Of a stretch of 64,000 nucleotides of DNA, positions 49,665 to 59,906 are shown in pieces. The stretch is from positions 62,001-126,000 of the forward strand of contig VRVR01000033.1 in NCBI GenBank assembly GCA_009859145.1. The letters run 5' to 3'. Source of the stretch: Andalucia godoyi (Eukaryota; Discoba; Jakobea; Jakobida; Andaluciidae). Below the pieces are notes generated by a model, which saw only the letters and a list, made by a program, of their open reading frames with translations, ran no database searches and was not told the DNA's origin. Numbering within the stretch: position 1 is the stretch's first letter; the number at the start of each line of letters is the position of its first letter. The translations under genes and the position numbers were made by a program.

Positions 49665-51158
49665 ATGTCGTCTTTGGACTTGTTGTTGGACTCGGACCTT
49701 CTTTTGCTGGAAAGCGAGTGTCCGTCAACTCCGAATCCGCACATTTCAGACCCTTCTTTTCCCTCGGCTTCCGCATTTTACGCCGCTCCCCCACCATCGT
49801 CGGCAGCGCTGTCGGCGTCGTTGAGTGCGCACATGCAAGTACCGCAACAACATCTAGGGCCATATCAGGCGTCGAAGTCGTCGATGGCGACGGGGATGAT
49901 GATGATGGAGGAGGACGAATGGCTGACGTTTGGCCCAAATGCCAGTGTGGTGTCGTCGAATGAGAGCGTGGCGGCGCATTCCTCGACGGATTCGTCGTCT
50001 TCCATGTCCAACTCTCCGTGCACTTCAGACCACTCCCATCACTCGGGATCCACATCTTGTACAACTGTGATTGAAATCGACGAGCTGCAGGTGCCGCCAC
50101 CAACTTGCCCGCCGACTCGCACGTCGCAGGTGCAGGGAAACGTCATCATCTCGGATTTTTCAAGGTTCCCTGCAATCGCGCAGCAGGCTGCAGGAAGCTC
50201 GAGGAAGAGATCTTCAGGGTCGCAAGCGTTGCCAAGGTCCAAAAAACCAAAGGCACCGGCAGTCATGAGATCGGAGGTAAGTCAAGGGTCGGACTCTGAT
50301 GTCGAAAATGACGTTGCAATCAGCAGCAATCATGGGAGCGAGAATGGTGGATCTGTTGCATTGGACGGGAAGAAACAGTTAAGAATGATGAAGAATCGAG
50401 AGTCGGCTGCGGCATCTCGGGAACGGAAAAGACTGCAGATGGAGTCTTTGGAGGCCCAGGTTCGAGAGCTTCGCGAGGAAAACGCAGTGTTGCGTGCCCG
50501 AAACGAGCAACTTGAAAGAGACGTGTCCATGCTCAAGGCGTCGGGAGGATCAAAGGGATTCCTGATGGTCTTTGTTTTTTCGTTTGTCATCATGCTGCCA
50601 GTCATGATCGGCACCGGCTCTTCATCGGGCTCTACGAGTGGTGTCGTTGTCAGCGAGCTTGTCAGCACGGGATCAAATGCAATGGACTTGTACGAGTCGG
50701 GGCGCCTTGCATCTTCTGCAGGACGAAAGCTCCTGAGCTTGCCCCAAGTCGCGGACAGCCCAACAATGGAACTTGTCAAGTTCGAGCCGACCATGAGTGC
50801 CGAATTTGCGAAGGACTTCTTCTCGTCTTCCGCTTCTGTTTCGACACCTTCTTCGTCGCTCATCTTGGTTGACTCGCCGGAGCAGGCTGCGCATGTAATA
50901 CACGGAGATTCGCAGACCGTTTACTTTTACATCCCGCAGATCCAGCCTGTGTGTCCGGTTTCCGTCGATCAAATCAAGGCCAGACTTGCGAGACCCGATG
51001 CTACTGTTGCGTTTGTTGTGCCCAAATCGGCGGTCGTGACGACTGCGGTTCCCATGGAGTCGCTTGGATCGGGCCTGACGATGCTCAAAATGTCAACTGC
51101 AGAATGGCAAGGACTCGCTACCGTTCTCAGAAACCACGTCAAGCAGCTCACTATATGA
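49665..51158 (+). CDS. Membrane-anchored bZIP transcription factor, ATF6/bZIP28-like
   Basis: The protein has 497 aa. The N-terminal part is Ser/acidic-rich, as in activation domains. The bZIP region (about 238-297) has the basic motif MMKNRESAAASRERKRLQME and leucine heptads (LEAQVRELREENAVLRARNE). A hydrophobic helix follows at once (GFLMVFVFSFVIMLPVMIGT, about 297-318), with the C-terminus then on the far side of the membrane. About 35 residues later an RKLL sequence fits the site-1 protease consensus (RxxL). This layout (bZIP, then one membrane helix, then lumenal S1P site) is that of ER-stress sensors ATF6, CREB3 and plant bZIP17/28, which are cut in the Golgi so the N-terminal part can enter the nucleus. 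Confidence 0.85.
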   Translation: MSSLDLLLDSDLLLLESECPSTPNPHISDPSFPSASAFYAAPPPSSAALSASLSAHMQVPQQHLGPYQASKSSMATGMMMMEEDEWLTFGPNASVVSSNESVAAHSSTDSSSSMSNSPCTSDHSHHSGSTSCTTVIEIDELQVPPPTCPPTRTSQVQGNVIISDFSRFPAIAQQAAGSSRKRSSGSQALPRSKKPKAPAVMRSEVSQGSDSDVENDVAISSNHGSENGGSVALDGKKQLRMMKNRESAAASRERKRLQMESLEAQVRELREENAVLRARNEQLERDVSMLKASGGSKGFLMVFVFSFVIMLPVMIGTGSSSGSTSGVVVSELVSTGSNAMDLYESGRLASSAGRKLLSLPQVADSPTMELVKFEPTMSAEFAKDFFSSSASVSTPSSSLILVDSPEQAAHVIHGDSQTVYFYIPQIQPVCPVSVDQIKARLARPDATVAFVVPKSAVVTTAVPMESLGSGLTMLKMSTAEWQGLATVLRNHVKQLTI

Positions 51159-51283
51159 GTTTCGTGCGCCGTTTCGTTGGTGCCGCAGCAGCATCGAATC
51201 GTTTTCACCCGTACGATAATGTAAATTCTGTAGTTTTATCAGCAAAAATCCGTTTTCGGGCAAATCTCGGCTTCCGAACGTGA

Positions 51284-51331
<48 letters not shown>

Positions 51332-51581
51332 ACTCAAGAGAAGAGCATGTTGCCAGGATTCTGACGATCTGCTGACGACGATAACGACAACGACAAAAAC
51401 AGTTGGAAATTGTACAAAAAAGGCTGACAGTCCGGAATCCGGTCTGCGATTCGGAGAACTGCCAGTGTGTCATGCTCATCCCGCTCTGCAAACAGTGTAA
51501 AATTGCTCCATTCAGCATCCACAGAAACGTCTCTGCGGTGCCGAAAGATTGCTTAGATTAAGAAAACGCCATTCCCACCTA
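51159..51581. repeat. Convergent spacer with (CT)n
   Basis: (CT)n runs from about 51290 to 51326. 3' ends of two convergent genes; no gene was seen. Confidence 0.5.
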
Positions 51582-52541
51582 TTACATCCCCTCATAGTGT
51601 GGGACATCGATGGACACAGGGCCGGCGTCGTCCAGCCTTGCGGCCTGCAGAGAGTCTACAAAGAAGCCTCTTTCCATTTCGATTTTTCGACTCCAGAGCC
51701 GTGCAACAATGTACCTTCTAAGCATGAAAAGCAGCAGCAGAACAGCAAAACCGACTAGACACAGTCCCACAAGCAGCACCACAAAGTACGCGGATGGAAT
51801 GCATTCAGACTGCTCTTCGTTGGGTCTCCACAACACCGGGCAACTCGAGCAGCTCATAGCCCCAGAGTCTGCGGCATACGTTCCAGAAGGACACTGAATG
51901 CATCCGTCCATGCCCAGTGAATTCTGATAGAACCCCGGCGAACACTTTTGACATCTGTACGCCGTTCCGTTTCCCGCTGAAAACGTACCATACGGACACT
52001 TCACACACTTTATATTTCCGTCCAGCGCGTAATATCCAGGATTGCAAATCTCGCATGCAACGCGAGTTGCAGAAGCCTGCGAGCCCAGTGGACAAGGGTC
52101 GCAGTACGATCGGCCGTCGGACGCTTGGTAGTATCCTTGTGGACACCGGTCGCATTCCGTGGAGTTTGGAGACGCCGAAAATGTGCCTGCCAAGCACGCA
52201 TGACACAGCTCGGGCTCGAAACACGATCCAGGCGCGCACACAATCGCCGATCTGTTGTTGATGAAATACGAACAGTCCGTGGAGTACGTACCTGCATCAC
52301 AAGGAGTGCAAAAGGTATAACCAATCGATCCTGCATCCACGGCACTTCCTATCGGCAAGCACATGACATACAGCAACAGTACCACGCATACCGGTAGCAA
52401 TGACAATCCTCGCGGTACCGATGATGGTGATGATGATGTCGCGGCTGTTATTGTCGCGGCTCTAAATACTGGCGATGACGGTGGTGATGGCGATGACGGT
52501 GGTGATGGCGATGATGGAGAAAGCATAGGAAACCACCCCAT
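51582..52541 (-). CDS. Cys-rich type I surface protein with GCC2/GCC3 (ephrin-receptor-like) repeats
   Basis: The protein has 319 aa from ATG 52541. A Ser/Pro-rich start leads to a hydrophobic signal segment (LLPVCVVLLLYVMCLPIGSA, about residues 48-67). Then come four to five repeats of the type C..C..G.Y....G...C..C (for example CPQGYYQASDGRSYCDPC, CNPGYYALDGNIKCVKC and CSPGFYQNSLGMDGCIQC), as in GCC2/GCC3 and TNFR-like extracellular regions. One membrane helix (FVVLLVGLCLVGFAVLLLLF, about 255-274) precedes a 45-residue cytoplasmic tail. Ligand unknown; such proteins are common in protist surface repertoires. Confidence 0.85.
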   Translation of the reverse strand: MGWFPMLSPSSPSPPSSPSPPSSPVFRAATITAATSSSPSSVPRGLSLLPVCVVLLLYVMCLPIGSAVDAGSIGYTFCTPCDAGTYSTDCSYFINNRSAIVCAPGSCFEPELCHACLAGTFSASPNSTECDRCPQGYYQASDGRSYCDPCPLGSQASATRVACEICNPGYYALDGNIKCVKCPYGTFSAGNGTAYRCQKCSPGFYQNSLGMDGCIQCPSGTYAADSGAMSCSSCPVLWRPNEEQSECIPSAYFVVLLVGLCLVGFAVLLLLFMLRRYIVARLWSRKIEMERGFFVDSLQAARLDDAGPVSIDVPHYEGM

Positions 52542-53231
52542 CAGGCGTTCAAGTTCCTAATGAGTTGAATCCTCCTTTTGATATTTTTCTTTTTCTTTTG
52601 AGCTGAAAAGAGAATGCGAAAAGAACGGAAAACTCGGAATTCGGAGACACGACAATTTCGGGACTTCGTTGGGGGTTTCTCCAAGAGAACGGGCAGCAGG
52701 CTTGAGCCTTGATGCTGCAGAAGAGAGTGCTTTTTAAAGTTATTCTCTTAATTTTTTTTACAGCCGCGAACTCCATCGCTGCTGCTGGCTTGACCGCTCG
52801 CCAAAACATGAATCACTATTGATCATCGTCATGGCCGGTTTGCGCTTGTTGGGAAGTTTCTTCTATGGAGCCATGCGATGTTTGTCTGCTTGAGGGTTCG
52901 ATAGGAAAAGAAAAAAAAAACGGAAAGAATGATAAGAAAAGAAGAAGAAAAGAAGAAATTCTAGACTTGACTACGGTAGGAACATCACGTCCCTCATAGG
53001 GTTAAATAAGAAAACCAAACTTCCGATATGATGCTGTTCGTTTGATGTTGAAATATTGATGCACAAAAAGGTCACTCGTACAACGCTTTTGGTTTCAGAT
53101 AGTCCTGTTTGTATTTCTGTCTGCAAGACGTTTGTGCATCTTGTTGTGCTGTGCTGTGCTGTGCTGTGGTGGTGAATCATACAACATCAGCAAAACGAAA
53201 AGGAAAAGGGAAAAGGAGAAAGAGAGAGAGA

Positions 53232-53263
<32 letters not shown>

Positions 53264-53371
53264 GCGAAGAAGAGGAAGAAAAAGACTGGGTTTTCCAAAT
53301 ATTTGATCAAGTGTGTTTTTAGTGTGTGTAAGAGTGTTTAAAGAGTGTTTCTTCGTCGCTGATCATCTTGG
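52542..53371. repeat. Divergent spacer with repeat B and (GA)n
   Basis: Contains the family B repeat (52830-52890), an A-rich stretch at 52908-52922, a TGCTGTGC tandem at 53148-53166 and (GA)n at about 53219-53265. No gene was seen. Confidence 0.55.
52830..52890 (+). repeat. Dispersed repeat family B, copy 2
   Basis: See copy 1 at 21527-21590. Shared order of CATGGCCGGTTTG, TTGGGAAG, GGAGCCATG, GATG, TTTGTCT. Confidence 0.6.
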
Positions 53372-54577
53372 ATGTTTTCTGCTAGTCGGCGTTGGGTGCC
53401 TTCGAGAGTTGGTTTCCGGTTCTTCTCGAGCCGTCTGTCGTCGAACGTGCTTTCTGACGACCAGCTGCAGTTCCAGTCGGTTGCGGCCGAGTTTGCGCAA
53501 AAGGAGATGCTCCCGTATGCTGCGGAATGGGACGAAAAGAAGGTTTTCCCAGAGGAAACTCTCCGAAATGGCGCAAGGCTTGGCTTTGGAGGCGTGTATG
53601 TCAAGGAAGACGTCGGCGGTGCGGGGCTTACGCGATTGGATGCAGCAGTGATTTTTGAAGAGCTGAGCAAGGCATGTCCTTCGACAACCGCATACATCAC
53701 AATTCATAATATGTGCTGCTGGATGCTGGATTCGTTTGGAAACCAGGAACAGAGGCAGCGTTTCCTGCCTGCGCTTACGTCCATGAACCAGTTTGCATCG
53801 TATTGCCTGACAGAGCCGAATTCGGGGTCTGATGCGGCGTCTCTGCGTACATCTGCGGTGTATGATGAGAAGAGCAAAGAGTACGTCTTGAATGGCTCAA
53901 AGGCATTCATCTCGGGAGGAGGCAGATCGGATGTGTATCTTGTAATGAGTCGCACTGGCGAAAAGGAGATTTCGTGTTTTGTTGTCGAGAAGGGAATGGC
54001 CGGTGTGTCGTTTGGAGCACAGGAAAAGAAACTAGGGTGGAATTCACAGCCGACTGCAATGGTTCTGATGGATAATGTCCGTGTTCCAGAGGCAAACCTG
54101 ATTGGAGGACGCGGAAATGGTTTCAAGATTGCAATGAAGGGTCTCGATGGAGGTCGCATCAATATTGGAGTGTGTTCGTTGGGCGCTGCACAAACGTGCT
54201 TGGACATTGCGCGAGAATATGGAATTGTCAGAAAGCAGTTTGGAAAGCCGATTCTGGCAAACCAGTATTTGCAGTTCAAGCTTGCCGATATGGCAACAGC
54301 GGTGCATGCCTCCCGGCTTATGATCCACGATGCTGCCCAAGCGCTTGACAAGCAGTCGCCAGACGCAACAGTCAAGGCTGCCATGGCAAAGCGGTTTGCA
54401 ACCGACGAGTGCTTTGATGTGGTGAATTACGCACTTCAGATTCATGGAGGATACGGATATCTCAAGGACTACCCTGTGGAACGGTACCTTCGTGACCTTC
54501 GTGTCCACCAGATCTTGGAAGGAACGAATGAAGTAATGCGTCTCGTCATCGGACGGTCTCTCACCGCACAAGCGTAA
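53372..54577 (+). CDS. ACAD8: Mitochondrial acyl-CoA dehydrogenase, isobutyryl-CoA type
   Basis: The protein has 401 aa from ATG 53372. The leader [20 protein letters not shown] suits mitochondrial import. The body has the acyl-CoA dehydrogenase blocks: [98 protein letters not shown] and the final catalytic-type LEGTNEVMR. The 'AYITIHNMC' and 'GGGRSD' details match isobutyryl-CoA dehydrogenase, which oxidises isobutyryl-CoA to methacrylyl-CoA with FAD during valine breakdown, passing electrons to ETF. A short-branched-chain dehydrogenase is the main alternative. Confidence 0.9.
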   Translation: MFSASRRWVPSRVGFRFFSSRLSSNVLSDDQLQFQSVAAEFAQKEMLPYAAEWDEKKVFPEETLRNGARLGFGGVYVKEDVGGAGLTRLDAAVIFEELSKACPSTTAYITIHNMCCWMLDSFGNQEQRQRFLPALTSMNQFASYCLTEPNSGSDAASLRTSAVYDEKSKEYVLNGSKAFISGGGRSDVYLVMSRTGEKEISCFVVEKGMAGVSFGAQEKKLGWNSQPTAMVLMDNVRVPEANLIGGRGNGFKIAMKGLDGGRINIGVCSLGAAQTCLDIAREYGIVRKQFGKPILANQYLQFKLADMATAVHASRLMIHDAAQALDKQSPDATVKAAMAKRFATDECFDVVNYALQIHGGYGYLKDYPVERYLRDLRVHQILEGTNEVMRLVIGRSLTAQA

Positions 54578-54884
54578 GATCTTCCAAATGCTTGGGAGGC
54601 ACGACGATCCGTAAGAAGGCGGGTGTTTGCAAAGCCAGACATGTCCGTTTAACTATACACTAAAAATACGAATGTTTCTTAATTACCAACCCAATCTGGA
54701 GAAATCCAGACAGATGGAAGCGCCGAAAGTTCGAGGCTGAACAGATGCGTGCACGTCGCAAATCGACGATGCCGCGGGAAAAGGAATATGTTCTCGGCCG
54801 TCATTTCAAAACGGCATCAGCATCACGAACTTATTCACAGATGTTTTCTCCTTTTCACGAAACATAAAAACACGCAAGTGGAGA
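54578..54884. other. Convergent spacer, nothing recognised
   Basis: 3' ends of two convergent genes. No gene or repeat was seen. Confidence 0.4.
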
Positions 54885-57029
54885 TTATAGAAGAGAGAAT
54901 ACTTCCAATTGCGCGATTTGGAAAACGCCATCATTGCACGAACACAGTGCGTCGTTCCCGAACGTGTCGCAAGGAGCAGTAGTTCCGGATTCGAAGCGAG
55001 AATCAATGGACAAACCAAAACCTTCACCCCCAGCGCCGATGACCAAACCTTCGGGTCGTACTAATTGCACATAGCTGTTTCCAGATTCGCCCGTCTGCCA
55101 CCTAAAAACGCGCGCTGACTTTTCAAGTCTGCTAAGCTCCTCGGGATCATCAAAGTGCGAAGATGCAGGAAGAGCTTCTGCGGAGCCAGAAAGGACATTT
55201 GCAAACGATCCTGATCGAATCGACAGCGGGCGCTTTCGCATGGACTGGTTTCGAACGGATGGTGAAAAGGAAAACAAGAACGAATGGACTCCGGATCCGT
55301 AAAAGCCGGACGACGGGTGCCAGCCATCAGATAACACTGCGCCGAAAATGTGCCCTGCAAAATCCTGAACAACAAGTATATGAGGACCAATTGCCTCGCA
55401 CTTATTGATGAAAGTCAATATGGAATAACCATCGTCCTCGGTCGCAAAGACCCGCTGCGGCGCCTTCAGACGCAGCCGATCATCGGACAGCCAGTGCCAA
55501 ACAAATTCAAACAGACGGCGGTGGAGAATCCTCGAGCGCGTCGGGAACTTTGGAGCAACGAACCCCTTGATCCTCTGTGCGTCTCGGAGTAACGTGGGAT
55601 CCAGCCTTTCGCGGTTTCCATTGTCAAACTGCATCAAATCTTCTCTCGAAAGCTGCATCTTGAACGCTCTACGAATCAAATCCTCCGGGTCGGTCTTGAA
55701 ACCGCAGTTTGTGATTACATTCTTAAAGTCATCCACCGATTTGGCCTTTGCGAATTCCTCGGTATGCATGGAGAGGAGTGCTGCGCCGAATCGATACAGA
55801 ATTTTTGCGCCTTCCAGCAAAAAAGAATCGAGAAACCGAAGATTCGCAGCAAGCGGCAAATATGTGTAAAACAGCCGGTCAAACCAAGGGCTGAAAGCAT
55901 CGACTGCATCGAGACCAAGAGCCTTCATCTTCTCCGCCACGCTGGGAACAACCTTTTGCAAAACAGCTTGAAGCGTCAGCAGCGAAATGAGACGCGCTTC
56001 TCTTCCCAGTCGGAAATACCAATTGTTCTCTTCCGATCTCTTCGTGACGTAGCAAATGCATGCATAGGCTTCCGCCTCTGTCATGAACAAGAGGAAAAGC
56101 GACACCAAATCTGGCAAGCAGGGGCAAAAGACAATACGAGGATGGTTCTCTGCAAACACGCAAAGAAGTCTTCTTGCGGCGTTCGTGCCTGCCTTCGTGA
56201 GCGAATGCTGTTCAAACATCAACCGTTCAGCCCCGAAAGACGGCACATGCAGAGGGATGTACGTGGGCTCAAAGTCGATGTGAAATGTGTGTCTGAATGA
56301 ATTTTTGTATTCCTCCTCAAGTGCGTGGGCCGACCGATCAATCCCCAAGATTTTCAGCCACGTGTCTCTTCTGTGAATGTCCGGGATGCCCTTTCTGAGC
56401 AACGCCTTTGCCTTGGGATCCTCCAGATGGACAACCCAAGATCTCGAGTCCGGTGTCTCCACTACCTGGTACGTGGACAACGCTTCATGCGGCGACACCT
56501 GCTCGCCGACATACACGAAATCCTCTTCGTTGATTTCGGTGATTCCGGAAAACACCTGCAGTATGGCAACATCGGATTCAGTCGTTCCAGCCTTGTACAG
56601 AAGCCCCCCCTCCTGCTCAATGCGCACAGACGTCCGCGAATGTGAGTCGAAAGCCTCGGCTGCAAATATGGAAGTCGCTTTTGACATCCGGAGGCGAATA
56701 TGCTCGATGTGAACTCCCGGAAGCAAGTTCAATTTCAAAAACAAGATGTTATCTGCCGGAAGCTGGATTTTGCGCTTCAGATTCTCCTCGACAAACGGGT
56801 GAAGCATCACCTGCGGCTCAAAGGTCTTTGAGTCGAGAATCTCAAGAGAAGCCAGTGCGATCTTGGGAACACTGTCCGATTCAAGCATTTGGATAAGCTG
56901 ACGAGCGCTAATTTGCAGATACTCCACTTCCTCGTTCATTCCAGGAGCGCTGAAAGACCGTTTGCAACCACACTTGCGCTCAGGCTGGACATCAAACCAA
57001 AACCGAAGTTCCACAGTGATCTTCACCAT
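54885..57029 (-). CDS. TBC-TLDc protein, TBC1D24-like
   Basis: The open frame begins with GTG at 57194 and runs through a CTGA tandem; the first ATG at 57029 gives 714 aa (MVKITVELRFWFDVQPERKC). A TBC (Rab-GAP) domain starts at about residue 190 (LLRKGIPDIHRRDTWLKILG). The Arg-finger motif IxxDxxR reads IDFEPTY, without Arg, and the YxQ block reads FCPCLP, without Gln, so GAP activity is unlikely. A TLDc domain fills the last third (LHRRLFEFVWHWLS, YSILTFINKCEAIGPHILVV, FAGHIFGAVLSDGWHPSSGF). This order and the lost fingers match TBC1D24, which acts in membrane traffic, in oxidative-stress resistance and with the V-ATPase through TLDc. Confidence 0.85.
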   Translation of the reverse strand: MVKITVELRFWFDVQPERKCGCKRSFSAPGMNEEVEYLQISARQLIQMLESDSVPKIALASLEILDSKTFEPQVMLHPFVEENLKRKIQLPADNILFLKLNLLPGVHIEHIRLRMSKATSIFAAEAFDSHSRTSVRIEQEGGLLYKAGTTESDVAILQVFSGITEINEEDFVYVGEQVSPHEALSTYQVVETPDSRSWVVHLEDPKAKALLRKGIPDIHRRDTWLKILGIDRSAHALEEEYKNSFRHTFHIDFEPTYIPLHVPSFGAERLMFEQHSLTKAGTNAARRLLCVFAENHPRIVFCPCLPDLVSLFLLFMTEAEAYACICYVTKRSEENNWYFRLGREARLISLLTLQAVLQKVVPSVAEKMKALGLDAVDAFSPWFDRLFYTYLPLAANLRFLDSFLLEGAKILYRFGAALLSMHTEEFAKAKSVDDFKNVITNCGFKTDPEDLIRRAFKMQLSREDLMQFDNGNRERLDPTLLRDAQRIKGFVAPKFPTRSRILHRRLFEFVWHWLSDDRLRLKAPQRVFATEDDGYSILTFINKCEAIGPHILVVQDFAGHIFGAVLSDGWHPSSGFYGSGVHSFLFSFSPSVRNQSMRKRPLSIRSGSFANVLSGSAEALPASSHFDDPEELSRLEKSARVFRWQTGESGNSYVQLVRPEGLVIGAGGEGFGLSIDSRFESGTTAPCDTFGNDALCSCNDGVFQIAQLEVFSLL

Positions 57030-57692
57030 CCTCCCAACTAATATCACCAACACCAGCACCACCAAAAACGCCTCACTCACTGACTGACTGACTGACTGAC
57101 TGACTGACTGACTGAGGTTCGCAGAAAAGAAACAAGAAAGAAGAGAGAAGAGCCGTGAAAAGAAAAGAACACGGAATAAGTAAAGAATGTTCACGCCCCG
57201 AGGAAAAAAAAATCAAAAAAACGACCAACGTCGAAATTGATCGAGATAGGAACAGCAACAGAACGTAAAACAAAAAACAAAAAAACAAAGAAAGAAGTTA
57301 GGAAAGAAATTAAGAAAGGAAAGAAATTAAGAAAGGAAAGAAAGGAAAAGAAGTTTGCAAAAGCCAAAATACCCAACGCATGACGCAATAGCAAGAAGGC
57401 ATGATGAAAGCAGGCAACCAAAAAAAAAGTGATATCAAAAGAGGAAAACAGCCCGACATAGGCTTTCAGTCCGGAAGTGTAGCGTCAAGCATCAAGTATT
57501 GCCCGGGACGAGGGATGGCCGAGACACTATTACAGCAGGCTGCATTTTTCTTTTCTTTTTGGCTGTTTCGCTGCTTATGGTCATTAAGTCACCTTGTTTC
57601 GTAGTTTATACTGGAGATGATCGCAGATGATCGAAGAAAAAGAAGAAAAAGAAGAAAAAGAAGAAGAAGAAGAAGAAGAAGAAGAAGAAGAA
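57030..57692. repeat. Spacer with (CTGA)n and (GAA)n
   Basis: (CTGA)n, about nine units, at 57077-57115, purine-rich AAGAAATTAAGAAAGG tandems at about 57290-57350 and (GAA)n/(GAAAAA)n at about 57633-57691 ending at the stop of the ABC-F gene. No gene was seen. Confidence 0.65.
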
Positions 57693-59612
57693 TCAAGGAT
57701 GGACTTGCGAATGGGCCTTGAGAGAACCTTCGTTCTTGATCTTCTCTCTGAGCTGGTTCTTGTAGTCCATAATGTCTCCGCTGAAACGAGATATCTTTTG
57801 GTCTTCGCAGATCCAAATTTCCTCTGCAACCTGCGAAATAAGTCGAAAATCATGACTTACGAGAACTAGCCCCCCTTCATAGGAGTTGATGCAGTCGCCA
57901 AGTGCGTCGATCGTGGCCATATCGAGATGGTTTGTGGGCTCATCCAGCAGTAAAATATGTGGAGACCGAACACGCATCATGGCAAACACAAGTCTGCATT
58001 TTTGACCGTCACTCAACATGCGAATCGGAAGGTTCTGCTGCTCTCCCGTGATTCCATACATGCCCACTGCTGACCGGACAGTGTCTTTTGTGATTTCCTC
58101 AGGGAACGACTTGAGCATCCATTCAAGCGGAGTCATGTTTCCATCCACTTGCTTCGTGGTGTGCTGATCCATCTTGAAGATTCGCAAATGGTGGTGACGA
58201 TTCACCATGCCGTCGGATGGCTGCAGTTCTCCGGAAAGAAGCTTCATCAGGGTAGACTTTCCAGCTCCGTTGGGACCCACCAATGCCACACGGGAATCGC
58301 AGTCTACACCCCAATCGACCTTGTTGAAAATGCATCTCGAATCTCCGTTCTTAGAAGGGTACGCAAACGTCACGTTTCGGACTTGCAGAACCGGCAACGG
58401 AAGTTTTCCGCACTGCGGAAGCTTGATACGGATCTGCTGAGAACCAAGAAGCGAGCCAGTGTCCACGCGCTCCACAGCGGTGCCTTCTGCTTGCATCTTT
58501 TCAAGCATCTTTTCGCGACTCTTTGCCTGCGAAGCACGAGAACCGGCGCTAAACCTGGCAATGAACTGCTTGATCTGAGCTGCTTGGTGCTGCTGACGGG
58601 CATACAACTTGGCCTGGTTCTGCATGACTTCCAAGCGCGTCTCGATGAATTGGTCGTAGTTTCCAGAGTACGCAACCAGCTTCTTCTTGGGCGTAAGGTG
58701 CAAGATGTGCGTGCAAATCTCGTTCAAGAAGTCCTGTGCATGGGAAACCAGCAACAAGATGTGTCGATCATCATAGCTCTCCTTCAAATGCTCCTCCAGC
58801 CAGATGACAGACTCGACATCCAAGTGATTCGACGGTTCATCCAACAGCAAGCAAGTCGGTCGAATCCACAGCGCCTTTGCAAGGGCCACACGCATTCTCC
58901 AGCCTCCCGAAAACTCGCTGCAGGGCCGCTGCTGCATAAGCTGGGTGAATCCAAGACCAAATAAAATCTCATGTGCTCTAGCCTTTGCCTTCTCCGGCTC
59001 CAATTCGTCCAACCGCTCATAAATGTCAGTCAACAACGGCGATTCCGGACCTTCTTCGTCCATGACACGATCCGCCTCTGCCTCCAGTCGTGCGACCTCC
59101 ACATCCAAATCACACACCACGGCTTCAAAGACAGTCACGTCATGCAGCGGAGGCACTTCTTCTCTCATCTGATACACATCAATATGCGCAGGAATGGGAA
59201 ACTCTCGCGCAGCCAGCGCATCCAGCAACGTAGTTTTTCCGGCACCGTTGTCCGCAATCAATCCATATCGCCCGCCGCTGTTCAGATGGAGAGTCGCATC
59301 AGAAATAAGCTCACGCCCATGCAAAGATAGCGAACACGATCCGATGTGGATGTCGTTGGACCGCTTTTCCGAAAGCATCACTCCGTTTGCAGTCCGGTAC
59401 TTCGCTCGCTCTTGGATCGAGTATGCATCATGAACAAGCGTAGACGTCGTGGACCCGTTGTCCTCCGCAGACATGTGCATCCCACTAATACCAGACTCAA
59501 TCGACTCGAGATTATCGCTGCTGTTGTGGTTTGTCGTACTCTCCTCAACATCCGGAAGTGAATTCGCAGACGCACTCTTCGCAGCCTTCTTTTCCTTTGC
59601 TGAACGACCCAT
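57693..59612 (-). CDS. ABC-F ATPase, ABCF2/ARB1-like
   Basis: The protein has 639 aa from ATG 59612. It has two ABC ATPase domains and no membrane span. Domain 1: GLIADNGAGKTTLLDAL, signature FSGGWRMRVALAKAL, Walker B LLLDEPSNHLD. A charged linker with QAKLYARQQHQAAQIKQFIA and the RAxQAKSREKML block follows. Domain 2: ALVGPNGAGKSTLMKLL, signature MLSDGQKCRLVFAMM (LSDGQ instead of LSGGQ), Walker B LLLDEPTNHLD. The LSDGQ variant and overall length match ABCF2/yeast Arb1, a cytoplasmic-nuclear ATPase in ribosome biogenesis and translation. Confidence 0.92.
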   Translation of the reverse strand: MGRSAKEKKAAKSASANSLPDVEESTTNHNSSDNLESIESGISGMHMSAEDNGSTTSTLVHDAYSIQERAKYRTANGVMLSEKRSNDIHIGSCSLSLHGRELISDATLHLNSGGRYGLIADNGAGKTTLLDALAAREFPIPAHIDVYQMREEVPPLHDVTVFEAVVCDLDVEVARLEAEADRVMDEEGPESPLLTDIYERLDELEPEKAKARAHEILFGLGFTQLMQQRPCSEFSGGWRMRVALAKALWIRPTCLLLDEPSNHLDVESVIWLEEHLKESYDDRHILLLVSHAQDFLNEICTHILHLTPKKKLVAYSGNYDQFIETRLEVMQNQAKLYARQQHQAAQIKQFIARFSAGSRASQAKSREKMLEKMQAEGTAVERVDTGSLLGSQQIRIKLPQCGKLPLPVLQVRNVTFAYPSKNGDSRCIFNKVDWGVDCDSRVALVGPNGAGKSTLMKLLSGELQPSDGMVNRHHHLRIFKMDQHTTKQVDGNMTPLEWMLKSFPEEITKDTVRSAVGMYGITGEQQNLPIRMLSDGQKCRLVFAMMRVRSPHILLLDEPTNHLDMATIDALGDCINSYEGGLVLVSHDFRLISQVAEEIWICEDQKISRFSGDIMDYKNQLREKIKNEGSLKAHSQVHP

Positions 59613-59615
59613 TTT

Positions 59616-59617
59616 TA

Positions 59618-59650
<33 letters not shown>

Positions 59651-59651
59651 G
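59616..59651 (+). repeat. (ATT)n microsatellite next to the ABC-F start
   Basis: About twelve ATT units directly upstream (on the minus transcript, 5' side) of the ABC-F start codon. Confidence 0.85.
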
Positions 59652-59906
59652 TCTTATCCTTGGAGTTTCTCTGCTTCACAGCACCAAAAATCAAAAGATC
59701 AAAAAAACCAAAAGACCAGAAAGGTTTCAAAATGAAAACGAAAACGAGAAGCACATAGGAAACGCGCTGATTTTTTGACGATCAGAATCTCAAATCAAAT
59801 CCCAAAGGAAAGAATGAATGGAGACGAAAAGGGGGGAATGCGCGAGAACGCTTACAGCAGATTTATGGCGGGAAACCGCCTCAGTCCTCCGGGCTGCTTT
59901 TGCCGT

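Noticed and set aside
57030-57194. N-terminal extension with SQSVSQSVSQSV in front of the TBC-TLDc protein
   Set aside because: It starts with GTG and translates the CTGA tandem repeat; the true ATG is at 57029.
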